In this document: positions 53,232 to 61,160 of the stretch, piece after piece
Layout of the letters: each line of letters begins with the position of its first letter
How positions within the stretch are numbered: the stretch's first letter is position 1
Made by a program: the position numbers and the translations under genes
From: Pseudomonadota bacterium
Lineage (GTDB): Bacteria > Pseudomonadota > Alphaproteobacteria > Azospirillales > Azospirillaceae
Assembly (NCBI GenBank): GCA_023423695.1
Contig: JAFAFA010000110.1
Span: forward strand, 7,743 to 71,742
Length of the DNA stretch: 64,000 nucleotides
Direction: 5' to 3'
Notes under the pieces: model-generated
Told to the model about the DNA's origin: nothing
What the model saw: the letters and a program-made list of their open reading frames with translations, nothing else
Databases searched by the model: none

Positions 53232-54355
53232 CCAAAGTGACGAGCGACCTGACCCCGCGCGCCGGAGCTATCCTCACCGTGGATCTCGGCGCCGTCGTCG
53301 CCAACTGGACGCAGCTGCGCGACCGCGTCGCCCCGGCGGAATGCTCCGCCGTGGTCAAGGCCGATGCCTATGGGCTGGGCGTGGCGCGCGTCGTGCCGGC
53401 CCTGGCCGCCGCCGGCTGCCGCACCTTCGTCGTCGCCCAGTTCGAAGAGGCGCTGGCCGTCCGCCGCGCGCTGGAGCCGGTCGCCCCGGAGGCACAGGTC
53501 TTCTCGTTGGGCGGCCTGCCGCCGGGGTGCGAGGGGGAGTTCATCGCCAGCCGCATCCTGCCGGTGCTGAACCACCTGGGCGAGATCGCGGCGTGGCGGG
53601 CCTTCGCCTCGTCGCGCGGCGAGGTTCTGCCGGCTGTGATCCACATCGATACCGGCATGAACCGCCTGGGCCTGGGCCCCGACGAACTGGACGAGCTCGC
53701 CGGCCATCCGGAGTGGCTGGAGGGGATCGACGTCCGCTATTGGATGACCCACCTCGCCTGTGCCGACGAGTTCGACAGCCCGATGACCGGGGAGCAGCTC
53801 GGCCGCTTCCGCGCGGCGCTGGCCCGGCTGCCGAAGGCGAAGGCGAGCTTCGCCAACTCCTCCGGCATCTTCCACGGCAAGGACCATCATTTCGACCTCG
53901 CCCGCCCGGGCTGCGCGCTCTACGGCGTCAACCCGACGCCGCATCTGCCCAACCCGATGCAGGGTACGGTGCGTCTGGACGCCCGTCTGCTGCAGGTCCG
54001 CAACTGCACGGTGCCGATGACCGTCGGCTACGGCGCGGCCCACAAGGTCGCCGGTCCGGCGCGGATCGCGACCATCGGCGTCGGCTATGCCGACGGCTAC
54101 CTCCGCTCTCTCAGCGGCAAGGGGCACATCTTCGTCGACGGCGTCGCCGCCCCCATCGTCGGCCGCATTTCCATGGACCTCATCACCATCGACGTCACCG
54201 GGCTGCCGGAGTCGGTGGCCCATGCCGGCCGCATGGTCGAGCTGATCGGCCCCAACCGCCCGGTCGATCAGGTCGCGGCCGAAGGCGGAACCATCGGCTA
54301 CGAAATCCTGACCTCGCTCGGCCGGCGCTATCACCGGGTTTATGTCGGCGGGTGA
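53228..54355 (+). CDS. alr: alanine racemase
   Basis: A 375-aa PLP enzyme interconverting L- and D-alanine for peptidoglycan. The PLP lysine is in CSAVVKADAYGLGVARVVPA near residue 42; the catalytic Tyr is in IATIGVGYADGYLRSLSGKG near 280. The GTG start overlaps the dnaB stop (GTGA), a gene order also seen in other proteobacteria. D-alanine formed here could be a substrate for DadA. Confidence 0.95.
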
Positions 54356-54483
54356 TCCCGCATCGCCTCTCCGCGCGACGGGCATCGCCCCTCCATTGCA
54401 AAGTCCAAGGATGACCGCGGGGTCCATCGGTGCTATGACCGCAGCGCCCAAATGAGTTTCAAACCAAGGATGCGGGCCGACTG

Positions 54484-55260
54484 ATGGGTTTCCTCGCCGC
54501 CACCGGCCGGGCCTTCCTGATCTTCCTGGAAGCGACCGGACGCCTTGCCCTGTTCACCGGGTCCGCCCTGTCGCACTGCGTGCGCCCGCCGCTCTATCCG
54601 CGGCAGATCCTGCGCCAGATGATCGATATCGGCTATTATTCGCTGCCGGTGGTCGGGCTGACGGCGCTTTTCACGGGCATGGTGCTGGCCCTGCAGAGCT
54701 ATAGCGGCTTTTCCCGCTTCCAGGCGGAGGGGGCCATCGCCACCGTCGTCGTGCTGTCGGTGACGCGCGAGCTGGGGCCGGTGCTGGCCGGCCTGATGGT
54801 CGCGGGCCGCATCGGCGCCGCCATGGCGGCGGAGATCGGCACCATGCGGGTGACCGAGCAGATCGACGCGCTGTCGACCCTGTCGACCAACCCGTTCAAG
54901 TATCTGGTGGCCCCGCGCCTGATCGCCGGCCTGACCATGCTGCCGCTGCTGGTGGTGGTCGCCGACATCATCGGCGTGTTCGGCGGCTTCCTGGTCGGCG
55001 TCTACCGGCTGGACTTCAACGCCGCCAGCTACATCAACCGCACCTGGGAATTCCTGCAGCCGGTCGACGTGATTTCCGGCCTAGTCAAGGCGGCGATCTT
55101 CGGTTTCCTGATCGCGCTGATGGGCTGCTACCACGGTTACCATTCCAAGGGCGGCGCCCAGGGCGTGGGTGCGGCCACCACCAACGCGGTGGTGTCGGCC
55201 TCCATCCTTATCCTGGTGTGGAACTACCTGATCACCGGCCTCTTCTTCTCGACCAAGTGA
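54484..55260 (+). CDS. MlaE-family ABC transporter permease (second copy)
   Basis: A 258-aa permease without the STAS domain. Five helices; ALFTGMVLALQSYSGFSRFQ near residue 60 and EIGTMRVTEQIDALSTLSTN near 118 are MlaE signatures. It starts 128 bp after alr and 10 bp before an MlaF-type ATPase. No MlaD, MlaC or lipoprotein is adjacent, so partners must be encoded elsewhere. It is a paralogue of the permease at 32656-33846. Confidence 0.92.
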   Translation: MGFLAATGRAFLIFLEATGRLALFTGSALSHCVRPPLYPRQILRQMIDIGYYSLPVVGLTALFTGMVLALQSYSGFSRFQAEGAIATVVVLSVTRELGPVLAGLMVAGRIGAAMAAEIGTMRVTEQIDALSTLSTNPFKYLVAPRLIAGLTMLPLLVVVADIIGVFGGFLVGVYRLDFNAASYINRTWEFLQPVDVISGLVKAAIFGFLIALMGCYHGYHSKGGAQGVGAATTNAVVSASILILVWNYLITGLFFSTK

Positions 55261-55270
55261 GCGCCATCGC

Positions 55271-56047
55271 ATGACCACCGTCCCGAAGATCGCGCTCAAG
55301 GGCGTCACCAAGCATTTCGGCCCGAAGAAGGTGCTGAACGGCATCGACCTCGAGGTGGCGAAGGGCGAGTCGCTGGTGGTCATCGGCGGATCGGGCACCG
55401 GCAAGTCGGTGATGCTGAAGAGCATCCTGGGGCTGCTGACGCCGGATTCCGGCTCCATCCAGGTCGATGGCGTCGAGACGACTCGCCTGCGCTCGCGCGA
55501 GCGGGAGAAGATGCTGCACAAGTTCGGCATGCTGTTCCAGGGTGCCGCCCTGTTCGACAGCCTGAAAGTCTGGGAAAACGTCGCCTTCGGCCTGATCCAG
55601 GGTGCCCACATGCCCCGATCCCAGGCGAAGGAGATCGCAGTCGCCAAGCTGGGCGCCGTCGGCCTCACCCCCGACGTGGCGGAGCTGTCGCCGGCGGAGC
55701 TGTCGGGCGGCATGCAGAAACGCGTCGGCCTTGCCCGCGCCATCGCCGACGAGCCGGAGATCATCTTCTTCGACGAGCCGACGACCGGCCTCGACCCGAT
55801 CATGGCCGACGTCATCAACGAACTGATCGTGCAGTGCGTGAAGGACCTCGGCGCCACCGCCGTCACCATCACCCACGACATGGCGTCGGCCCGCAAGATC
55901 GCCGACCGCGTCGCCATGATCTACCAGGGCCGCATCATCTGGACCGGCCACGCCCGCGACATCGACAATTCGGGCAACGCCTATGTCGACCAGTTCGTCC
56001 ATGGCCGGGCGGAGGGGCCGATCAAGATGCAGATCAAAGCGCTCTGA
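55271..56047 (+). CDS. MlaF-type ABC transporter ATPase (second copy)
   Basis: A 258-aa ATPase. Walker A IGGSGTGKSVMLKSILG near 38, ABC signature LSGGMQKRVGLARAI near 150, Walker B IIFFDEPTTGLDPIMADVI and H-loop TITHDMAS. It pairs with the permease just upstream. A 14-bp tandem repeat covers its stop codon, so the final Ala-Leu codons lie within the repeat. Confidence 0.94.
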   Translation: MTTVPKIALKGVTKHFGPKKVLNGIDLEVAKGESLVVIGGSGTGKSVMLKSILGLLTPDSGSIQVDGVETTRLRSREREKMLHKFGMLFQGAALFDSLKVWENVAFGLIQGAHMPRSQAKEIAVAKLGAVGLTPDVAELSPAELSGGMQKRVGLARAIADEPEIIFFDEPTTGLDPIMADVINELIVQCVKDLGATAVTITHDMASARKIADRVAMIYQGRIIWTGHARDIDNSGNAYVDQFVHGRAEGPIKMQIKAL

Positions 56048-56094
56048 TCGGGGCGCTCTGATCGGGGCGCTCCAATCGGAGCACTCCGGCGGGA
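56039..56094. repeat. 14-bp tandem repeat over the second mlaF stop codon
   Basis: GCGCTCTGATCGGG occurs twice exactly (56039-56052, 56053-56066), then as GCGCTCCAATCGGA and, weaker, GCACTCCGGCGGGA. The TGA in the first copy is the stop codon; a second TGA recurs in copy 2. Confidence 0.75.
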
Positions 56095-56111
56095 ACAATC
56101 GGGGGGACTTG

Positions 56112-56127
56112 CCGGTTGACGAACCGG
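56112..56127 (+). terminator. hairpin between mlaF (second copy) and nth
   Basis: CCGGTT-GACG-AACCGG forms a perfect 6-bp stem with a tetraloop, followed by GGGG rather than T. It lies 64 bp after the mlaF stop; it could terminate or pause transcription, though without a T-tract this is tentative. Confidence 0.35.
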
Positions 56128-56164
56128 GGGCCGTTGCAGCCCGGTCCCCGGAGGTGGTTCTCCC

Positions 56165-56845
56165 GTGAGTTTGCAGCCCGCGACCTCCCAGGCCTTCGAT
56201 ATCGACGAAGCCTTCCGCCGCCTGCGGATCGCGGTCGCCCCCTACCCCAAGGCGGCGATGTTCGACCTGCGCGACCGCGGCTATGCCACCCCCTTCCAGC
56301 AGCTGGTCGCCAGCCTGATTTCCGCCCGCACGCGGGACGAAACGAGCCTTGTGGTCGCCGAGCGGCTGTTCGCCGTCGCAGACACTCCGGCCGCTATGGC
56401 CGCCTTGCCGGAGGAGCGGCTGGTGGAGCTGCTGCACGGCGCCACCTTCCCGGAACCCAAAGCACGCGACATCCGCGACCTCTCCCGCCGCATCGTCGAG
56501 GAACATGGCGGTGAGGTGCCGGACACGCCCGACGCGCTGATGCGCTTCCGTGGGGTCGGGCCGAAGATCGCTGCGTTGACGCTGGCGGTCGGCTTCGACA
56601 TCCCGGCGCTGGCGGTCGACATCCATGTCCACCGCATCACCAACCGTTGGGGCTATGTGTCGGCGCGCACGCCGGAAAAGACCATGGCGGCGCTGCTGGC
56701 GGTGCTGCCCAAGCGCTATTGGGTGGAGATCAACGAGCGGCTGGTGCCCTTCGGCAAATGGATCTGCACCGGCGACCGGCCGCGCTGCTCCACCTGCCCG
56801 CTGCTGTCGATGTGCGCCCGCATCGGCGTCACCGAGTCGCGCTGA
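56165..56845 (+). CDS. nth: endonuclease III (DNA glycosylase/AP lyase)
   Basis: A 226-aa repair enzyme for oxidised pyrimidines. Helix-hairpin-helix with catalytic Lys in FRGVGPKIAAL near 135, catalytic Asp in LAVDIHVHRITNRWG near 150 and the 4Fe-4S ligands with spacing C-x6-C-x2-C-x5-C (CTGDRPRCSTCPLLSMC near 201) are intact. The start is GTG. It lies downstream of the second MlaE-MlaF pair, separated by the tandem repeat and a hairpin. Confidence 0.93.
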   Translation: MSLQPATSQAFDIDEAFRRLRIAVAPYPKAAMFDLRDRGYATPFQQLVASLISARTRDETSLVVAERLFAVADTPAAMAALPEERLVELLHGATFPEPKARDIRDLSRRIVEEHGGEVPDTPDALMRFRGVGPKIAALTLAVGFDIPALAVDIHVHRITNRWGYVSARTPEKTMAALLAVLPKRYWVEINERLVPFGKWICTGDRPRCSTCPLLSMCARIGVTESR

Positions 56846-56930
56846 GGGTGCCCGATTGATGCAGATCCTGGCGGGGCGGCTGAGGCTTGGCTAGAAGAGC
56901 GGCCGAATCCCCGCTTTTCGAGGCTTTGCG

Positions 56931-57161
56931 ATGATCGTCTACGCCCTGCACTGCGCCTGCGGCCATGATTTCGACCAGTGGTTCGACAACATGGCCGATT
57001 ACGATGCCAAGAAGGCCGCCGGCATCCCCTGCCCCTCCTGCGGCGGCACCGAGGTCGCCAAGGCCATCATGGCCCCGCGCGTCGGCAAGTCGCAGCCGGC
57101 CCCGGCCCCCACCTGCGCACCCGGCGGTTGCGGCGGGGGCGGCTGTCCGATGATGATGTGA
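56931..57161 (+). CDS. short DUF1178/zinc-ribbon protein
   Basis: A 76-aa protein starting MIVYALHCACGHDFDQWFDN, matching the start of the DUF1178 family (usually about 140-150 aa). A second CPSCGG pair completes a zinc ribbon; the C-terminus ends in a Cys/Gly-rich tail (CAPGGCGGGGCPMMM) resembling FmdB-type zinc ribbons. It is roughly half the family length but has its own start and stop, so it looks like a compact variant rather than a broken gene. Confidence 0.7.
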   Translation: MIVYALHCACGHDFDQWFDNMADYDAKKAAGIPCPSCGGTEVAKAIMAPRVGKSQPAPAPTCAPGGCGGGGCPMMM

Positions 57162-57368
57162 GGGGGACAGCCTCCGCCGGGCTGTGCAGGACGAATCGCA
57201 CCGTTCACCATAGGTGACGGTCTGTCGGACACAGACTGCCGGCCCTCCTCCAGCAAAGTATTGACACGGATTACACGGACGGAGCGTGGCGCCCGGTATC
57301 CCGAGATGATTTGCCGACGGCTCTCTCCAGCCTCTTCCCGGCAATTTTTTGAGAATTATGAGGACATG

Positions 57369-58493
57369 ATGCGTATCGGTTTGGCGATACTTCTGGCAGC
57401 CAGCCTGTTGCTGGGCGCCTGCAACGAAACGAGGTTCGATGCGACGAACAAGGACACCAGCCGCCGCAGTATCCTCGATATGCAGGTTTCCATGGGCAAG
57501 AGCGACGCCGCCAAGCTTGAGAAAGCCCTGAACGACTGGAGCGTGGTGATTCTCGAGAGACACAAGGACGAACTCCTTTCGCATTTCGGGCTCGAATTCG
57601 GGGTGTGCATGCTCACCGCGATCTTTGGCGGAGACTGCGACACCAGCGGACAGGGCTCGAACCAGAGGGAGGAGTTTCTCTTCGAGCGCACGGCCACGCC
57701 GCTGCACGGAAAAACCGCCAAGGAAATCATCGCCTTCATCGAAGCCGAGCAGGGAAATCACGCGAAGGAGATGGCGCTCAGGAGGGAGCGGGAGGAAGCC
57801 GAGCGGCAGCGCCTTGCCGAGGCTGAACGGGTGCGGCAGGCGGAGTATGCCGAGCGGCAGCGCAAGGCTGAGGAGCAACAGCACAAGGCGGAGGAATTGA
57901 AGCGCCTGCGTGCGCAAGCCGACAAGGTCGGCAAACAGATCGCGGCATCGCAGGGCGAACTGGCAAAGCTCGAGGCTGAACTGGCCCGCCCGGCCACTGC
58001 GCGCGGTGAGGGTGCTGTCGGAGCCGTCGTGGTGGGGAATGCGCGGGTGGGGCAGATCGGCAGCAACGCCAATGAGCGCGAAGTTCTTTTCGACGTGAAG
58101 AACGGAACCGGACGCAGGATAGTCGAAATCCATCTGGCTTTGACCGTCACCTCACCCAACGGCGCCGTTCCGCGCTATCAGGTCACGACCTCGAAGCTGT
58201 TTCCATGGACAGGGGCCGGTGCCGGCTTCACCTATGTGACCAAGCTTTCCATTGGCGGCGACGCGCAAGCGCCACTTGCTTTCCGCTTCCCGCCGGACAT
58301 GCGGGGCAAGTTCAAGGACGATGCCAAAGTCGAGATCGAGGTGAAGAACCTGATGTTCGAGGGCGGCCGCATGGCCATCGATCCTGCCGCCGACAGGCAC
58401 GAGGCCGAGCGCCTGCCGCTGTTGAAGGAGAGCATCGCCAAAAACCAGGCGGAGCTGGCCGAGCTGGAAAGAAGAATAGCGACGCTCAGCTAA
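57369..58493 (+). CDS. coiled-coil lipoprotein (possibly DUF6694-like)
   Basis: A 374-aa predicted lipoprotein: signal MRIGLAILLAASLLLGAC with lipobox LLGAC, then a short DUF6694-like segment (RFDATNKDTSRRSILDMQVS). A charged coiled coil (about 145-215, Glu/Arg/Ala/Gln-rich) and a C-terminal beta domain (NEREVLFDVKNGTGRRIVEI) follow, with a final short coiled coil. Two ATGs at 57366 and 57369 are possible; the second has better spacing from GAGGA. It ends at a strong hairpin. Envelope role unknown. Confidence 0.72.
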   Translation: MRIGLAILLAASLLLGACNETRFDATNKDTSRRSILDMQVSMGKSDAAKLEKALNDWSVVILERHKDELLSHFGLEFGVCMLTAIFGGDCDTSGQGSNQREEFLFERTATPLHGKTAKEIIAFIEAEQGNHAKEMALRREREEAERQRLAEAERVRQAEYAERQRKAEEQQHKAEELKRLRAQADKVGKQIAASQGELAKLEAELARPATARGEGAVGAVVVGNARVGQIGSNANEREVLFDVKNGTGRRIVEIHLALTVTSPNGAVPRYQVTTSKLFPWTGAGAGFTYVTKLSIGGDAQAPLAFRFPPDMRGKFKDDAKVEIEVKNLMFEGGRMAIDPAADRHEAERLPLLKESIAKNQAELAELERRIATLS

Positions 58494-58502
58494 CACCACT
58501 CT

Positions 58503-58541
58503 CCGCAGCCGGCCGGCATCTTCAAGGCCGGCCGGCTGCGG
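58503..58541. terminator. strong bidirectional hairpin
   Basis: A perfect 15-bp inverted repeat, CCGCAGCCGGCCGGC and its complement, with a 9-base loop. It lies between the stops of the convergent genes at 57369-58493 and 58571-59512. There is no T-tract on either side, but the stem is very stable, so a shared terminator is likely. Confidence 0.6.
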
Positions 58542-58570
58542 GGATCCTGACCGCCTGTTCGGCGCGGCAC

Positions 58571-59512
58571 CTACCTCCGCCGCGCCTCTGCCGTCAGCCG
58601 CGGTTCGATGGTCAACTCCTCCCGGCGGCGGGGAGAGCCGAAGCTCGGCTCCACGCGCGACTCGCGCGGCCGGTCGTCGCCGGCGGGGGTGCGGCTCAGC
58701 GGATCGACACCGCGTCCGCTGCGCCACCACGCAAAGCCGACGCCGCCCAGCGTCACCGCGAGCAGCCCGGCCACACCGGCGCGCGCGGCGTTCGACTGCC
58801 ACACCGACGTGCCGCCGCCGACCGCCACCGGCTCCTCCACCGGAGCCGGCTTGCCGTCCGGGGTCGTCGCCGACACCGCTCCGCGGGGTGCCGCCTGCGG
58901 AGCCGGTCCTTCGGCGGCGCTGGCCGGCGGACGCGATGCACTCTGAGGCGCTGCACTGGACGTGACCGCATGAGAGGCTGCCGGCGCCGAGGGGCGCGGA
59001 GCCGCGGCCGGAGCGCTGTGGCCGGCGGAAGAGGAGGACGACGGGGAGGACGGCGCCGAAACCGGTGCGCCGCCGAACTGGGCCATGCCGCCGACGCTCT
59101 CGCTGCCGGATTCGACCCGGCCGGTGGGGGCGGCGCGCGGCGCCACCTCCTTCTCATGGCGGGTCTGGCCGACCTGGCTCTTGGACAGGCTGCCCATGGT
59201 GGGAGCGGCCTTCTTCTCGCGCTCGCCCATCATCTTGTTGATGGTGGCTTGGTCCAGATTGCCGGTGGCGGGGAGACCGACCGATTTCTGATAGGCGCTG
59301 AGCGAGGAACGCGTTTCCGGCGTCATCTGGCCCTTGGCCCGGCCACCGATGTTGTAGCCCTTGTCCTTCAGGAAGGTCTGCGCCCACTGGATATCGGCCG
59401 TCGATGCCTGCGCCCATGCGGAACCGGGCGTTCCGAGCGCAAGACCCGACACCACCACTGCAACAGCCGCCACCGCGGCGCCATCACGCACCCGCCGCGA
59501 AATCCCAGACAT
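58571..59512 (-). CDS. peptidoglycan-binding-domain protein with C-terminal helix
   Basis: A 313-aa envelope protein. A signal peptide (AAVAAVAVVVSGLALGTPGS then AWA-QA) is followed by a PGB_1-like domain (FLKDKGYNIGGRAKGQMTPE then LSAYQKSVGLPATGNLDQAT). A long Ala/Pro/Ser-rich linker (about 110-240) and a membrane helix (VAGLLAVTLGGVGFAWW) near the C-terminus follow. It may tether the cell wall to the membrane. The ATG at 59512 was preferred over an in-frame ATG 45 bases upstream. Confidence 0.78.
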   Translation of the reverse strand: MSGISRRVRDGAAVAAVAVVVSGLALGTPGSAWAQASTADIQWAQTFLKDKGYNIGGRAKGQMTPETRSSLSAYQKSVGLPATGNLDQATINKMMGEREKKAAPTMGSLSKSQVGQTRHEKEVAPRAAPTGRVESGSESVGGMAQFGGAPVSAPSSPSSSSSAGHSAPAAAPRPSAPAASHAVTSSAAPQSASRPPASAAEGPAPQAAPRGAVSATTPDGKPAPVEEPVAVGGGTSVWQSNAARAGVAGLLAVTLGGVGFAWWRSGRGVDPLSRTPAGDDRPRESRVEPSFGSPRRREELTIEPRLTAEARRR

Positions 59513-59758
59513 CGCCTTATCCCTCCGTCCGTGACGCCAGACCGATTTCAGAGCCACGACACTCCCCCGCGAATCGGGGACATGGATCGTGTTACCAGAT
59601 TGTGCCGCCTTTCCGGCGGCGATTTTTGTGCGTCTGCGTTGTCCGCCACGCAGCGTTGCCGAAAAGGCGCGTTCCCGGAAATGGTGTGGGAAAATGGATT
59701 GGAAAAGGTCGGACGTGGTAGCGTCAATTCGGGGGCAACACTGGACCGCAGGGACTCC

Positions 59759-60058
59759 ATGATCGGGTTCGAAGACGCATCTCCGTGGGTAAGACTGGGG
59801 ATCGGGCCGGCGACCGCAGCCACCCTCCTGTCCGCCACGCTCCTACTGTCCGGCTGCAGCAGTCCGCCGGCCTACCGCGAGTGGACCGCCAGCCCCGACG
59901 TGCCGACCATCGCCTATGACGAATGCACCGAGCAGGTCGACCACACCATGCGCCTGCGCGGCTACCCCCTGCGCCCGCTGCCGGAAACGCCGCAGTACGG
60001 CTACCGCAAGGAAATCTTCGCGCTGTGCATGCGCCGCAAGGGCTACGCGACGGAGTGA
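59759..60058 (+). CDS. small lipoprotein, 99 aa, unknown
   Basis: Signal peptide ATAATLLSATLLLSGC with lipobox LLSGC near residue 32. The mature part contains paired cysteines (YDECTEQVDHTMRLRG and EIFALCMRRKGYATE), suggesting one disulphide. It resembles small Alphaproteobacteria lipoproteins of unknown function. The upstream 246 bp to the divergent PGB gene hold the promoters; no boxes were identified with confidence. Confidence 0.7.
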   Translation: MIGFEDASPWVRLGIGPATAATLLSATLLLSGCSSPPAYREWTASPDVPTIAYDECTEQVDHTMRLRGYPLRPLPETPQYGYRKEIFALCMRRKGYATE

Positions 60059-60077
60059 CCCTCTACCGGCCACCCAT

Positions 60078-60485
60078 TTAATTCCCACCGGCGAAATGCA
60101 GGTAGGCCAGGGCGCCGGCCAGCGTGCCGATCAGGATCACCGCCAGATAGACCCGCAACGGCAACGCCACCGGTTCCGCCGCCTTGCGCCTGCGCCCCGG
60201 CTTGACGGCCGCGACCGGCTTGGGTGACGGACGGACCCGTCCACCCTTGGTGGGGTCGTACAGCTCGATCAGCGTCCAGTTGAACTCCATGCCCTCATAG
60301 GCGGAGTCGGCGTTGTAATCGAGCCGGATCAGCCGGAAATAGGCCCGTGGATTGACGCCCACCATCCGGTCGAAGCGCGCCTTGGCATGGGCAAGCTCCT
60401 CTCCCACCTCCAGCGTCTTCCACCCTTTGCCGCGCGCCTTCTGGATGGCGAATCGGGTTGGCTGGGATGGGCGCGGGGTCGGCAT
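60078..60485 (-). CDS. hypothetical protein with C-terminal membrane helix, 135 aa
   Basis: The N-terminal ~75 residues are soluble and aromatic-rich (RMVGVNPRAYFRLIRLDYNA), a basic Pro/Lys linker follows, and a membrane helix (LRVYLAVILIGTLAGALAYL) ends the protein, giving a tail-anchored topology. No family recognised. It converges with the small lipoprotein gene (19 bp between stops) and diverges from the oxidoreductase gene. Confidence 0.65.
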   Translation of the reverse strand: MPTPRPSQPTRFAIQKARGKGWKTLEVGEELAHAKARFDRMVGVNPRAYFRLIRLDYNADSAYEGMEFNWTLIELYDPTKGGRVRPSPKPVAAVKPGRRRKAAEPVALPLRVYLAVILIGTLAGALAYLHFAGGN

Positions 60486-60554
60486 GTGTCACGGATGGTT
60501 TCGAGCTTATCGCTGCAGTGTATCATGGACCGGCCGCCATGCTATCGTCCCGCG

Positions 60555-61148
60555 ATGCGTATACAGACGATACTCGCCCATCCATTGCCGCAGAGCTTCG
60601 CCGCCGCCATTCATCGTACCGCGGTATCCGCTTTGCGTGCATCCGGCCACGAGGTCATGGAAACCGACCTTTATGCCGAAGGCTTCGCACCGGCGCTGAC
60701 CGTGGCCGAGCGTGCCAGCTATTTTTCGCCCGACTATGATGCCTCGGCCGTGGCTCGTCTCGTCGAGCGGCTGCGCTGGTCGGAAGGGCTGGTTTTCTGC
60801 TACCCGCACTGGTGGTTCGATCAGCCCGCCATCCTCAAGGGATATATAGACCGTGTGTGGGGACCGGGCATCGCGTTTCGCCATGATCGCGACGGCGGTC
60901 GCATTCTGCCGCTCCTGACCGGGCTGCGGACGGTGGCGGTGCTGACCAGCTTCGGATCGCCCTGGTGGCTGACGGAACTCTACATGCGCAATCCAGCCCG
61001 CCGCATTCTGAAGAGTGGCATTCTGACCGCCTGTGCGCCGCAGGCCAGGTTCCACTATCATGCCCACTACGACATGGACCGCTCCACCGAAGCCAGCCGG
61101 AAGCGTTTCCTCGACCGGGTGGACGGCGCGATGCGCCGCCTGGGCTGA
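60555..61148 (+). CDS. NAD(P)H-dependent flavodoxin-fold oxidoreductase
   Basis: A 197-aa FMN-dependent quinone/nitro-reductase-like protein (KefF/MdaB/YwrO group). ILAHPLPQSFAAAIHRTAV near the N-terminus binds the FMN phosphate; FCYPHWWFDQPAILKGYIDR near 80 is the family signature, and VLTSFGSPWW near 130 is also conserved. It converges with the GH1 gene, 12 bp between stops. The substrate is unknown; quinone detoxification is the usual role. Confidence 0.85.
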   Translation: MRIQTILAHPLPQSFAAAIHRTAVSALRASGHEVMETDLYAEGFAPALTVAERASYFSPDYDASAVARLVERLRWSEGLVFCYPHWWFDQPAILKGYIDRVWGPGIAFRHDRDGGRILPLLTGLRTVAVLTSFGSPWWLTELYMRNPARRILKSGILTACAPQARFHYHAHYDMDRSTEASRKRFLDRVDGAMRRLG

Positions 61149-61160
61149 CCCCCGCCCCGC

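Noticed and set aside
57200..57240. Overlapping hairpins ACCGTTCACC-AT-AGGTGACGGT and GTCTGT-CGGAC-ACAGAC as terminator or riboswitch
   Set aside because: Stems are imperfect, no T-run follows, and the sequence does not resemble a known riboswitch class.
57261..57266. TTGACA as a -35 box for the lipoprotein gene
   Set aside because: No -10-like hexamer at 16-18 bp downstream.
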